Assembly: GCA_038745585.1 (NCBI GenBank)
Contig: JBCDLH010000006.1
Location: 186,001-250,000 of the forward strand
Source: HLUCCA09 sp038745585
GTDB lineage: Bacteria > Pseudomonadota > Alphaproteobacteria > Rhodobacterales > Rhodobacteraceae
DNA length: 64,000 bases
Direction of reading: 5' to 3'
Shown here: positions 1 through 8,974 of the stretch, piece by piece
Numbering within the stretch: the stretch's first letter is position 1
How the letters are laid out: each line of letters begins with the position of its first letter
Translations under genes and position numbers: made by a program
The notes under the pieces: generated by a model
Told to the model about the DNA's origin: nothing
The model's database searches: none
The model's input: only the letters and a program-made list of their open reading frames with translations

Positions 1-4
1 GCGC

Positions 5-766
5 TTAGCCGATCCGGAAGTTCTGGCCGAGATAGACGCGGCGCACGTTCTCGTCGCGCACGACCTCATCGGCGGTCCCGCTCATCAGAACCGCGCCGTC
101 ATGAAGGATGTAGGCGCGGTCCACGATTTCCAGCGTCTCGCGCACATTGTGATCCGTAATCAGGACGCCGATCCCCCGTGCTGTGAGGTCCGTCACGAGC
201 TTGCGAATATCGCCGACCGAGATCGGGTCGACTCCGGCAAAGGGCTCGTCGAGCAGCAGGTATTTCGGCTCGGCGGCGAGGCAGCGCGCGATCTCGACGC
301 GCCGCCGCTCCCCGCCCGAGAGCGCGAGGGCCGAGGCGCGACGGAGATGTTCGATCCCGAACTCGCTCAGCAGGTCTTCGAGACGCTCGCGCCGCCGGTG
401 CCGGTCCCGCTCCGCAATCTCGAGGATCGCCATGATGTTGTCTTCGACCGAAAGCCCGCGGAAGATCGACACTTCTTGCGGCAAATAGCCGATGCCAAAG
501 CGGGCGCGGCGATACATTGGCAAACGCGTGACCTCGCGCCCGTCGATCTCGACGAGCCCGGCATCGGGCGTGATGAGGCCTGCAATGCAATAAAAGCAGG
601 TGGTTTTGCCCGACCCATTGGGCCCGAGGAGCGCAACCACCTCGCCGCGCGCCAGCTCCAGCGAGACGTCACGGATCACCAGGCGCTTGCGAAACCCTTT
701 GCGCACCTGGCGCACACGCAGGCCTTGTCCGCCCGCGGCAACCGCAAGATTTGGTTTGGCGCTCAC
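5..766 (-). CDS. lptB: LPS export ABC transporter ATPase LptB
   Basis: Cytoplasmic ATPase of the LptB2FGC complex that drives lipopolysaccharide from the inner membrane to the outer membrane. The 253-residue protein has Walker A GPNGSGKTT (48-56), the signature LSGGE (149-153), Walker B LLLDEP (170-175) and an H-loop His near 206, which is full family length. The start is GTG, with GGAGACGG about 7 nt upstream, and it overlaps the lptA stop as GTGA, so the two genes are translationally coupled. It is the last gene of the rnd-kdsD-lptC-lptA-lptB series in this window. Very secure from the motifs and gene order. Confidence 0.97.
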   Translation of the reverse strand: MSAKPNLAVAAGGQGLRVRQVRKGFRKRLVIRDVSLELARGEVVALLGPNGSGKTTCFYCIAGLITPDAGLVEIDGREVTRLPMYRRARFGIGYLPQEVSIFRGLSVEDNIMAILEIAERDRHRRRERLEDLLSEFGIEHLRRASALALSGGERRRVEIARCLAAEPKYLLLDEPFAGVDPISVGDIRKLVTDLTARGIGVLITDHNVRETLEIVDRAYILHDGAVLMSGTADEVVRDENVRRVYLGQNFRIG

Positions 767-1263
767 CCGCCGTCTCCATTCTCCGGTGTAAAGACGACGG
801 TGACCCGCCCTTCCATCCGCCCGGTTCCGTCATCGACGTTTACAGTGAGCCGTTCGCCGGTCATTGCGCTGTCCGGCCGCGTGAGGATCACATCGCCGGT
901 CATGATGACCTCGCCGCTCTCGACGGAGTAGACCGCCGTTTGCCCTTCGGCCGCGTCCTCTCCGTTGACGAGGACGACATTGCCCTCGGCTACGACGCGC
1001 TGGACCGTTGTCTCCCCATCCGGCCCTGGGCCATAGGCCACGTCGACCCGCGCCCCGCTCAGGCGCATCGCACCTTGGGTGACGAGGACGTTGCCGGTAA
1101 AGATCGCAGAGCCGGCGTTCTGATCGATCTCAAGCGCATCCGCCGACACTTCGACAGGCTGATCCGATGTTGCTTCTCCGTCGCCGAAAGAGAGCGCCGT
1201 ACCTTGCGCCAACGCAGACCCGGCGCTCAGGAGCAGCGCGGCAAGGAGGAGTTGGTGACGCAA
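763..1263 (-). CDS. lptA: LPS transport periplasmic protein LptA (OstA-like)
   Basis: Periplasmic bridge protein that carries LPS between the inner-membrane LptC and the outer-membrane LptD. The 166-residue product begins with a clear signal peptide (residues 1-20, ending ALAQ) followed by a single OstA-like beta-jellyroll region. The start codon is TTG with GAGGA about 8 nt upstream. An in-frame TGA lies just before it, so no upstream ATG or GTG is possible. It sits between lptC (54 nt gap) and lptB (4 nt overlap), which fixes its identity although LptA sequences are weakly conserved. Confidence 0.9.
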   Translation of the reverse strand: MRHQLLLAALLLSAGSALAQGTALSFGDGEATSDQPVEVSADALEIDQNAGSAIFTGNVLVTQGAMRLSGARVDVAYGPGPDGETTVQRVVAEGNVVLVNGEDAAEGQTAVYSVESGEVIMTGDVILTRPDSAMTGERLTVNVDDGTGRMEGRVTVVFTPENGDGG

Positions 1264-1317
1264 CGGGGCAGATCCTCAATTGGTAACACGGGCATGCGAC
1301 CGACGGGCGCGTCCGCG

Positions 1318-1926
1318 CTAGTCGCCGGCCGTGGTCGCCCGCAGGTCGTATACCAGCCGCACCCCCCCGTTGAAAAGCATCCGTCCCGCTGTCTCTCCCT
1401 CATCGCCGTCGGTCAGCCGCATGGCGCCCGCATCGAGCGCGATGCCTGGCCCTGTCACGGTGACGGGACCCGGGCTTTGGACCCAGGCGCCATCGAAGGC
1501 CGCGCGCAGGTATTCGGTCCGAATGGTATAGCCGTCGGAGGTTTCGATGCGGACGCGCCCCGAAAAGGCTGCCTCGCGCTCGGGCCGGGCAAGGCGACCG
1601 GTCTCAGACGTAAGATGTATGGTGCGCAAGTTCGCGACGGCTAGTTCAGCCGAGAGCCCTTCGAGGTCGACGACGGCATAGTTCGCTGCACGTGGGACTG
1701 CGGCATCGGCGCGAACGGTCAGCGGTCCATCCTCGGTCATCGCCGAAAAGGTCGAGGCTTGCATGCGCCCATCAGAGGCGATCTCGCCGACGATGCGCCC
1801 TGTCAGCCCGCTTTCGGGGACGCGGGCCAAGAGAAAAAGCGTGGACAACAAAATAAGTGCCGCGAGCGGGAGGAGGACCTTGAGGGTCGCAACGAAGCGG
1901 GAATAGGGATTGTCCGCGCGGGCCAT
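1318..1926 (-). CDS. lptC: LPS export system protein LptC
   Basis: Bitopic inner-membrane protein that receives LPS from LptB2FG and passes it to LptA. The 202-residue product has one N-terminal transmembrane helix (about 14-35) and a periplasmic LptC-type beta domain. I chose the ATG at 1926 because AAGG lies 6 nt upstream. A longer in-frame reading to 2037 would overlap kdsD by about 100 nt with unrelated sequence. It starts 7 nt after kdsD ends, consistent with one operon. Confidence 0.9.
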   Translation of the reverse strand: MARADNPYSRFVATLKVLLPLAALILLSTLFLLARVPESGLTGRIVGEIASDGRMQASTFSAMTEDGPLTVRADAAVPRAANYAVVDLEGLSAELAVANLRTIHLTSETGRLARPEREAAFSGRVRIETSDGYTIRTEYLRAAFDGAWVQSPGPVTVTGPGIALDAGAMRLTDGDEGETAGRMLFNGGVRLVYDLRATTAGD

Positions 1927-1933
1927 GCTGCCC

Positions 1934-2941
1934 TTATACCACACCAGCCCGCAGGCAATCGTGGATATGGATGAGGCCGTCGGGCCGCCCATCGCTTGCG
2001 TCAGAGAGGGCGAAAAGCGTCGTGATTTGACGCGCATTCATTTCCGCAAGCGCCTCCTCGGCGAGGGCGCTCGGTGCGATCGTGCGCGGGGCCGCCGTCA
2101 TGACGTCGCCGGCGCGCCGCGCCATGAGCCCGTCCATGTGCCGGCGGAGATCCCCGTCGGTGATGATCCCGGCGAGCCGGCCCGACGCGTCCGTCACACC
2201 AACCACGCCAAACCCCTTGGCCGACATCTCGACCAGAGCCTCGCCCATCGGCGCCTCCTGGCCAACAAGCGGGAGTTGGGGGCCTGCATGCATGAGGTCG
2301 CAGACGCGCGTGAGCCGCGCGCCGAGTTTGCCGCCCGGATGGAATTCTCGAAACTTGTCCGGGGTGAAGCGGCGGTGTTCCATCAGCGCAATGGCCAGCG
2401 CGTCGCCGAGAACGAGCGTCATGGTCGTCGATGTGGTCGGGACAATGCCCGTTTCACAGGCTTCCTCGGCACTGGGCAGCACGACCGCGACATCGGCGCG
2501 CGCAAGGAGCGTCGAGCCGGCGCGACCAGCAACACCAATGAGCGGGATCGAAAAGCGGCGCGTGTAGGCGATCATATCAGCGAGTTCCGGCGTCTCTCCT
2601 GAGTACGAGAGTAAGAGTGCGACGTCACCGGCCGCCATCATGCCCAGATCGCCGTGGCTCGCCTCAGCCGGATGGACGAAATGCGCGGGCGTTCCGGTCG
2701 AGGCAAGCGTTGCCGCGATCTTGCGGGCAATGTGGCCCGATTTGCCCATGCCGGAGACGATCACACGGCCTTTGGCCTTCAGGATCAGCGTCACGGCCTC
2801 AACGAAAGCGGGCCCGAGCGCCGTGTTGAGGGCAGCGACGGCCTCCGCCTCGCGCGTGACCACACGACGTGCCGTCGCCAAAAGCGCCTCGGCGTCCGGC
2901 GGTGCGACGCGATTGGGAGGGGCAGAGTGCACCATATTCAT
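1934..2941 (-). CDS. kdsD: arabinose-5-phosphate isomerase KdsD/KpsF
   Basis: Converts ribulose-5-phosphate to arabinose-5-phosphate, the first step of Kdo synthesis for LPS. The 335-residue protein has an N-terminal sugar isomerase (SIS) domain, with sugar-phosphate binding segments such as SGMGKSGH and HPAEASHGDLG, followed by two CBS domains covering roughly residues 210-330. Length and order match the family. The ATG directly follows the TAG stop of rnd, and the gene precedes lptCAB, linking Kdo supply with LPS export. Confidence 0.96.
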   Translation of the reverse strand: MNMVHSAPPNRVAPPDAEALLATARRVVTREAEAVAALNTALGPAFVEAVTLILKAKGRVIVSGMGKSGHIARKIAATLASTGTPAHFVHPAEASHGDLGMMAAGDVALLLSYSGETPELADMIAYTRRFSIPLIGVAGRAGSTLLARADVAVVLPSAEEACETGIVPTTSTTMTLVLGDALAIALMEHRRFTPDKFREFHPGGKLGARLTRVCDLMHAGPQLPLVGQEAPMGEALVEMSAKGFGVVGVTDASGRLAGIITDGDLRRHMDGLMARRAGDVMTAAPRTIAPSALAEEALAEMNARQITTLFALSDASDGRPDGLIHIHDCLRAGVV

Positions 2942-3553
2942 CTAATGCGAGAAGATGTCGGTCTCTGGCCAGCCCGCAAGATCGAGAACCGCGCGGGTCG
3001 GCAAAAAGTCGAAGCAAGCTTGGGCCAGCGCCATGCGTCCTTCGCGCTCAAGCCTCGGGTTCAGCGCCTCGCGCAATCGGTGCAGGTAGAGGACGTCTGA
3101 CGCTGCATAAACTTGCTGCGCTTCGGTCAGGTCCGCCGCGCCCCAATCCGAGCTTTGCTGTTGCTTTGAGAGGTCGACGTCGATCAACTCGCTGCAGAGA
3201 TTTTTCAGGCCATGCCGGTCTGTATATGTCCGCACAAGCTTGGAGGCGATCTTCGTACAATAGACCGGCGCGGTCAGCGCACCGAGCGCGTGTTTCATCA
3301 GCGCGATATCGAAGCGGCCATAGTGGAAGAGCTTGAGGATCTGCGGGTCGGTCAGAAGTGCTGCAAGGTTGGGCGCCTGCATTTGACCCGCCGCGATCTG
3401 CACGAGATGCGCTGTCCCGTCGCCCGAAGACAGCTGTACAAGGCAGAGCCGGTCGCGGTGCGGCAGAAGGCCCATCGCCTCGCAGTCGATCGCGACGATC
3501 GCGCCGAGGTCTAGGCCGTCGGGCAAGTCGCCACGGTGCAGAGTGATGGACAT
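2942..3553 (-). CDS. rnd: short ribonuclease D (DEDD 3'-5' exonuclease)
   Basis: Predicted 3'-5' exoribonuclease acting on tRNA and other structured RNA ends. The 203-residue protein contains the DEDDy core: D23 and E25 in IDCEAM, D82 in HYGRFD, and Y149/D153 in YAASD. It lacks the C-terminal HRDC domains of the long E. coli enzyme, the usual form in alphaproteobacteria. The start at 3553 is set by a strong GGAGGAGG 8 nt upstream. A longer ORF to 3646 adds non-homologous sequence. It is the first gene of the kdsD-lpt series. Confidence 0.92.
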   Translation of the reverse strand: MSITLHRGDLPDGLDLGAIVAIDCEAMGLLPHRDRLCLVQLSSGDGTAHLVQIAAGQMQAPNLAALLTDPQILKLFHYGRFDIALMKHALGALTAPVYCTKIASKLVRTYTDRHGLKNLCSELIDVDLSKQQQSSDWGAADLTEAQQVYAASDVLYLHRLREALNPRLEREGRMALAQACFDFLPTRAVLDLAGWPETDIFSH

Positions 3554-3687
3554 GTGTGGGCCTCCTCCACTTGCCCGGTCCACGTGAGGAGGGCCCTTGG
3601 CGGCCCGGGGTTGCTCTCTGTCACAGCATGGCTCGCCCGGTGTCAACCGTGGGTGTTTTCGGCTGAGTGCCGACGTGCCGAGCGCGC

Positions 3688-6600
3688 CTAGGTCATGGTC
3701 CAGAGGTCGCTGGCCGATCCTCCGATCCCATCGAGCACGTCGATATCTCCGGCTGGACCGCCCCCCACCTGGCTCGTCTCAGCCAGGGCATAAAGCGGCC
3801 CGTCTCCACCAAACGCCAAGTAGTCGATGCTCTCAAAGGTATGGTTCGTTTCCGGATCGCTGCTGATCTCTTCCTGTACAAAAGCGCTGAAATTCTCGGC
3901 GGTGATGCCCGTTGTCCGTATCATTGCGGGGTCTGCACCGCGAAAGCTGGAAAGGCCGGCAACAACGTTCGGCGCCGCAGAAAAAGGGGCCAAGAACTCG
4001 GTCGTGCGGACCACTTCATCGACACTTGCACCCGTCGTGCCGGCCTCAAAGGCAAAGCCCGACCATGTGCCGACCCCGGGATCCACGGCGATCCATCCCA
4101 AGGTCTCTGTGGCATGTTGGCCCCCGTTGAGGCTTTCCTCTTCCTGCATCGTGATGTCGAAACCGGATGATTTCGCTTTGTCTTGGCGCGTGACGACAAA
4201 GTCCCAACCTTTGCGGCTCTGCACTTGGCTCACGATGATAGGTGTCGCGGCAAAACCCTGCGCAAAGCTAATGCTCTCAAAGCCATCGGAGCTCAGCAGA
4301 TCCGATTGCAGCGTGCCGACTTCGATCTGCCGGCCATCGGCCAGAGTGTGCTGCCCGGCTTCCATGACGAGCATTGCTGCCGTCTCGGCCTTGTGGCCTC
4401 CGCCATAGCTGTTGGGCTCCTGCACATAGATCGTGGCGCTCGTTGATGTGACGTTGACGATCCGCATGACGGCGGCTTCCCAACCCAAGTAGGACAGGGG
4501 CTGCACGAAGACCACGGGATTGTCGTACTCGGCGCCGAACGAGATCGTCGTAAACGCGTCATCGGCGCTGACGGAACGGACCTCGCCCACTTGGACATAA
4601 GACGCGCCAGAGACCGTCCCGCTTTGCTCCAACGCGAGGTAGTGCAAGTCTTCGAAGTTGTGCGTCGTCTCGAGATTAAGACTTTGCTCCTCTTGAACGA
4701 AGACGTCGAAACCGGTGCTTTCGATGTTGGACAGGCGCAAGACGCTCGGGTCGTAGCCACGATAGGATGCGAGCGAGGTGATGAGTTCGGGCGTTTGGGC
4801 AAAAGGGCTCTGGAAAGGTTGCGCCATTGGGGCATCGGAGACGGCGCGCTCGATTGCTGCCGCTTCGATCTGGCCGAGTGACAGCTGATCTATGCCAGGT
4901 GAAACGGCCATCCAGCCGACCTCTTCGGCTATGCGACCTTGAGGATCAGTCGCCGCCTCTTCCTCCTGCAGGAAGACGTCAAACCCGTCTCCGTCACCCT
5001 TTCGTTTTCGTGTGATGACGTAGTCGGGGTCATTCGCCGTCTGCACCTGCGAGAAGAGCGCCGGCGTCTCGGCAAATCCAAGGCCATACTGGACAAGGGT
5101 GCTTTCTGGTCCGGTCGTCACTCGACCAGCCTCGATCCGCGTCGACGCACCGATATCGTGGATGCCGGCCTCGACGACGACGAGCGTGACCTCCTCGACC
5201 GGGTGCAGACTGCTTAGGTAGTCGGGCCGCTGGAGCGATAGGCGCACGCTCGTTGGCGTGACCTCGGTGATACGAACGGCGACGGGGGTCGTGTTGTTGA
5301 GCGATGGAGCCCGTGCGATGGCGATCGGATCGTTGAAGGTATGCGCAAGCTGCACGACTTGCTCGGTTCCACTGAGTGTGAGGCGCTGGACCTCCATCAC
5401 CGTATCGGCCGGTGGCGGGCCGAGTTCAAAGGTCGTGTCTTCAGGGCCGAGCTGCGTGGCCGAGATCCCTTGGAGGATGAGTTTGGCGCTGCCGGCCAGC
5501 GAGATCTCGGCCCCCTCCGGCCCGTCGACGGCGTTGGCCACGGCATCAAGACCGGCCGCTTGGCCGAACGCTGTCAGATCGAGAAGGTCGGTCCCGTCGG
5601 CAAAGTCGGTGATCCGATCCGCGCCCCCGCCCAGGCCGATCACGAAACGGTCCGCGCCCTCCCCACCAGTCAGCGTGTCATCCGCGGTTCCGCCTTGAAG
5701 TGTGTCGTCGCCTTCACCGCTGAGGAGGAGGGCTGCCGCTGCTCCAACGCCGCTGAGCACCTCTGCCGCCGGCGTACCCGCCACGATGTCCGGCAGGGCC
5801 TCGATGTAGGACAAGTCTCCGTCGACCTCGATGGCGAGAACGGACACCTCTAACGCCTGCGGCGCGGCGAGCGGCAGTGCGATATCGAAAAGATCGACGC
5901 CAGAGACGGCGGTGTTCGACAGGTCCGCCGTGAGGCGCAGGACGTGCGCGCCTCCCTCGTTTTCAATGCTTTGTTCAAGCTGGCCCGACGTGCCGAGCGT
6001 TGCGCTGGGCGGGCCAGAAAGCGCGCCGCTGATCCGCAGGACAAGGCCGATCTCCGGCGTCACGAGCGGCGCGCCGAGCCTTTGGAGAGACAGCATCAGC
6101 CCGCCCGGAACGCTCTCTGCCGAAAGGGAAAAGCCCGCCGCGACATTGGCATTGGCAATGCTGAAGCCGATCGGATAACCGAACCCTTCGAGGTCAGTGC
6201 GATAGTAAGTCGTCAAGTTCCCGGCGGTATCGTAGACACCGACGGAGTAGAGCACGACCTCGCCCGGCATCGTATCGCCGCGGATGTCGATCTCGCGGGT
6301 AATCGGACCGGCATCCCAATCCTCGCCAACCTCGTCAAAGACCAGCCAGCGGTTGCCCGCGGGGTTTGTCCCCGACGCGGTGCGCTCGAAGGTCAGCCAC
6401 ACTGCATCGACCTCACGGTCGTCGGAGCCGGCGACGCTGTAGCTCACCGAGACCGTGCCGTCCGTGATGTCGACCTCTTCGGGCAAGGTGAGCCCGGTCA
6501 GCACCGGCGGGGCGGTGTCGGGGAGGGTGTCGGCAATCGTGAACCCGGTCGAAACGCCGAGGCTTTGCAGCGCGGCCGGGTCATAGCTCGTGGCGTTTCC

Positions 6601-6903
6601 AGCGGCATCGTAGACCGTGACATCGACGATGTTTACGGGGCCCGCTGTGTTGAACTGGCTGATGGTTTGCTGGCGCGAGATCGGGCCTTGGGCGAAGTCC
6701 TCACCGAAATCCGGGCTCATCAGCCAGATCGCCGTTGGCCCGGCGCTGCCGATGATCGCCCGGTCAAAGGTGATCCAGACAGAAGCGACGGCGGTGTCGT
6801 CACTCGCAGCGACAGAGTAGGTCAGGGTTGCATCGCCGCCGCCAACCTTGACGTCCGCGGGCATCGTAAGCCCGGTCAAGACCGGCGCTTGCGTGTCCGT
6901 CAT
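3688..6903 (-). CDS. RTX-type secreted protein with Ig-like and tandem QEE repeats
   Basis: A 1071-residue protein without a signal peptide. In order I see two Ig-like domains (about 4-125 and 130-248, each opening PPVLTGLT-like and holding VYDxAGN), a cohesin-like beta region (255-375), and a short calcium-binding RTX block (GEGDDTLQGG, GGEGADRF, 396-421). Then come about six repeats of 85-95 residues (502-1030), each with an aromatic-rich strand and a hallmark QEE/QEP followed by H...E. The C-terminus (DLWTMT) resembles type I secretion tails. The likely role is an extracellular adhesin or matrix protein; the repeats resemble H-type-lectin-like sandwiches, but I am not certain. No T1SS genes are nearby. 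SD is weak. Confidence 0.85.
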   Translation of the reverse strand: MTDTQAPVLTGLTMPADVKVGGGDATLTYSVAASDDTAVASVWITFDRAIIGSAGPTAIWLMSPDFGEDFAQGPISRQQTISQFNTAGPVNIVDVTVYDAAGNATSYDPAALQSLGVSTGFTIADTLPDTAPPVLTGLTLPEEVDITDGTVSVSYSVAGSDDREVDAVWLTFERTASGTNPAGNRWLVFDEVGEDWDAGPITREIDIRGDTMPGEVVLYSVGVYDTAGNLTTYYRTDLEGFGYPIGFSIANANVAAGFSLSAESVPGGLMLSLQRLGAPLVTPEIGLVLRISGALSGPPSATLGTSGQLEQSIENEGGAHVLRLTADLSNTAVSGVDLFDIALPLAAPQALEVSVLAIEVDGDLSYIEALPDIVAGTPAAEVLSGVGAAAALLLSGEGDDTLQGGTADDTLTGGEGADRFVIGLGGGADRITDFADGTDLLDLTAFGQAAGLDAVANAVDGPEGAEISLAGSAKLILQGISATQLGPEDTTFELGPPPADTVMEVQRLTLSGTEQVVQLAHTFNDPIAIARAPSLNNTTPVAVRITEVTPTSVRLSLQRPDYLSSLHPVEEVTLVVVEAGIHDIGASTRIEAGRVTTGPESTLVQYGLGFAETPALFSQVQTANDPDYVITRKRKGDGDGFDVFLQEEEAATDPQGRIAEEVGWMAVSPGIDQLSLGQIEAAAIERAVSDAPMAQPFQSPFAQTPELITSLASYRGYDPSVLRLSNIESTGFDVFVQEEQSLNLETTHNFEDLHYLALEQSGTVSGASYVQVGEVRSVSADDAFTTISFGAEYDNPVVFVQPLSYLGWEAAVMRIVNVTSTSATIYVQEPNSYGGGHKAETAAMLVMEAGQHTLADGRQIEVGTLQSDLLSSDGFESISFAQGFAATPIIVSQVQSRKGWDFVVTRQDKAKSSGFDITMQEEESLNGGQHATETLGWIAVDPGVGTWSGFAFEAGTTGASVDEVVRTTEFLAPFSAAPNVVAGLSSFRGADPAMIRTTGITAENFSAFVQEEISSDPETNHTFESIDYLAFGGDGPLYALAETSQVGGGPAGDIDVLDGIGGSASDLWTMT

Positions 6904-7132
6904 CGCGGGGGTGCCTTTTTCATATCACACAGGCGGCGCCCTAGGCCCACCCTCACCGTTTACGCTGGGTTTGCTGTGAGATGCGCCGAATGGATTAGGA
7001 TATAGTTAACAGCGCTTAAAGGGTTGCCATAGTCGTGTTGCCCAACATCCCTTCCTGGCATGGAGGCATGCCTGCATGTCGCGCACGCGACAGTCACCTA
7101 GCGCAGATCTTTTCTGAAAAAAGTCTTTAAAA

Positions 7133-8263
7133 TCAGTATTTTGTAAAAGACTGCGTCGCGATGTCTGGCAAGAGGCGCAGCAACTCGGACAGGATTTCTG
7201 GCCCATCCGCGCGCAGCATGTCGACCTCTTGGAGCCGGATCCCGAAGCGCCCTGAGAGATAGATGCCAGACTCGATGGTAACGACATGGCCCTCTTCAAG
7301 ACGCGTGGTCTATGTCGCCGTGATCCACGGAGGTTCGTGAACGTCGATGCCGATGCTGGTGCCGATGCCGTGGCCCGTCCGATGGATGAACTGCGCGCAG
7401 TAGTCCGCCTCGTTGCTCACGCCCCGCGCTGCGAGGTCCACCGCGCGCGCCTCGACGCCGGGTTTGGCGGCGGCGAGCGCGGTGTCGACGGCGGCGTTCA
7501 CCAGATCGCGCAGGTCGGAGAAATCCGCGAGCTACGGGCCAAAGGCAAAGCTCAGCGCCATGTCCGAAGGATACTCGCCAAGCGACAGCCCGTCTCGATC
7601 TAGATGCCCATGCCGAGGGCAAGCACGGTCGGCCCGATATGCGGGTGCGGAAAGGCGCCGTTTTCGCCAAAGACCACGATTGTGAAATCAGTTTGTGCGC
7701 CAGCCGCGCGTTAACCTTCTTGGATGAGCCCCGCCACGTCGCGCTCCGTCATCCCCGTGTCGAGCCCTGCGACCGCTTCTTTCACCGCGGCATCGTTGGC
7801 CGGCGCGGCCGCCCGAAGCTTGGCGATCTCATATGCATCCTTGCGGGCGTGCAGGGGTCCGATTGTCCGGTGCGAAAAGCTGCGGCGGGGGGCATTGAGC
7901 GCGTCGAGCAGGAGGAGCGCAAAGTCGGCGCGCATAGTCTCATCGATTGAGACACTAAGCCCTGGCGCTACCTTGCACGCCGCCAGGAGGCCGTCCAGCG
8001 CGGCGTCGGGGACGGGTCTCGTCGGTCCATACATGAAATGGAAGGGACGTATGCTGGCGCACCGCATCGGCGTTCAGCCCGGGAAGCAGTATTACGGCAT
8101 CGCTCTGCGCAACGACGAGAAGCACCGGCCGCTCGTCGCCATGCGGGTCGAGCCCGGCCAGCTAGGCCATGTGGCTCGACGGGCCGAGCACGACGAGATC
8201 GGTGCTGGTCTTGCGCATTTGTGCGCGCAGGGCGTCGAGCCTTGCGGCGTAGGGGCCGGTCAT
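7133..8263 (-). pseudogene. decayed M24 family Xaa-Pro aminopeptidase/dipeptidase
   Basis: Reading the minus strand from the ATG at 8263 gives recognisable M24 metallopeptidase segments. These are an N-terminal DALRAQMR region, FGENGAFPHPH, GEYPSD, FIHRTGHGIG, and a C-terminal GHVVTIESGIYL...GIRLQEVDML ending at 7133. They are broken by in-frame stops at 8162-8164 (TAG), 7711-7713 (TAA), 7532-7534 (TAG) and 7310-7312 (TAG), and by apparent frameshifts near 8020-8040 and 7600. The start overlaps the cobB stop (ATGA), so it was once the downstream gene of that operon. Functional M24 peptidases of this group are about 370-400 residues, matching the span. Confidence 0.9.
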
Positions 8264-8964
8264 GCGCTCTGCTTGTGCATCAGCATTTCGGCGACCCAGG
8301 CGGGGACGAGCTCTGTGGCGGGGCCGAGGCGGCGCTCTTCGAAGTATGCGCTGGTGTCGGAGGGGTCGAGGTTCAGCTCGAGCGTCGCAGCGCCGTGGGC
8401 CGCGGCCTCGGCAACAAAGCCGGCTGCGGGGTAGACCGTGCCCGACGTTCCGATCGAAACGAAGAGATCGGCCCTGCACAAAGCGCTCCAGATGTCCTCC
8501 ATGCCGTGGGGGATTTCTCCGAACCAGACGACGTCCGGCCGGGCGGCGGACGCATGGCATTTGGGGCAGTGCGTAGCGGGCGACATCTCGGCAGGCGCGT
8601 CCCAACGGTGTCCGCAGGCCGCGCAGAGCGCGCGCATGAGTTCACCATGCATGTGATGAACCCGTTTATGGCCCGCGCGTTCATGTAGATCGTCGATGTT
8701 TTGCGTTACAAGGTAGACGCGGCCGGGCCACGCCGCCTCTAGCTCGGCCAGAGCATAATGGGCTGCATTGGGGGCAGCACCGACGCAGTTGGCGCGGCGG
8801 GCATTGTAAAAGTCGTGTACCAGAGCCGGATTGCGGGAATAGCCCTGCGGGGTGGCGACATCTTCGAGGTCGTAGGTGTCCCACAGCCCGCCGACGTCGC
8901 GGAATGTGCCAAGCCCACTTTCGGCCGAAACGCCGGCGCCGGTGAGGATGACGATCTCGTCCAT
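8260..8964 (-). CDS. cobB: NAD-dependent protein deacylase, sirtuin (CobB)
   Basis: Removes acyl groups from protein lysines using NAD+. From the chosen ATG at 8964 the 234-residue protein shows GAGVSAESGLGTFR (9-22), TQNIDD (87-92), the catalytic His in HMHGE (near 106), a Zn-binding set C114/C117/C133/C136, and VVWFGE. The start at 8964 has AAGG about 9 nt upstream and clears the upstream gene. An alternative ATG at 8994 would overlap that gene by 20 nt. It is followed by the M24 pseudogene with a 4-nt overlap. Confidence 0.95.
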   Translation of the reverse strand: MDEIVILTGAGVSAESGLGTFRDVGGLWDTYDLEDVATPQGYSRNPALVHDFYNARRANCVGAAPNAAHYALAELEAAWPGRVYLVTQNIDDLHERAGHKRVHHMHGELMRALCAACGHRWDAPAEMSPATHCPKCHASAARPDVVWFGEIPHGMEDIWSALCRADLFVSIGTSGTVYPAAGFVAEAAAHGAATLELNLDPSDTSAYFEERRLGPATELVPAWVAEMLMHKQSA

Positions 8965-8974
8965 AGCGTCCGCC

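Noticed and set aside
751..1644. 297-codon plus-strand frame over lptA/lptC
   Set aside because: Antisense shadow; lptA and lptC are well supported on the other strand.
5944..7005. 353-codon plus-strand frame across the RTX gene
   Set aside because: Low-complexity Arg/His-rich translation typical of antisense shadow; the minus strand has clear Ig-like and RTX domains.
7081..7140. AT-rich stretch that could be an attachment site or IS end
   Set aside because: No direct repeat, integrase or transposase is nearby; it is merely the end of the pseudogene.
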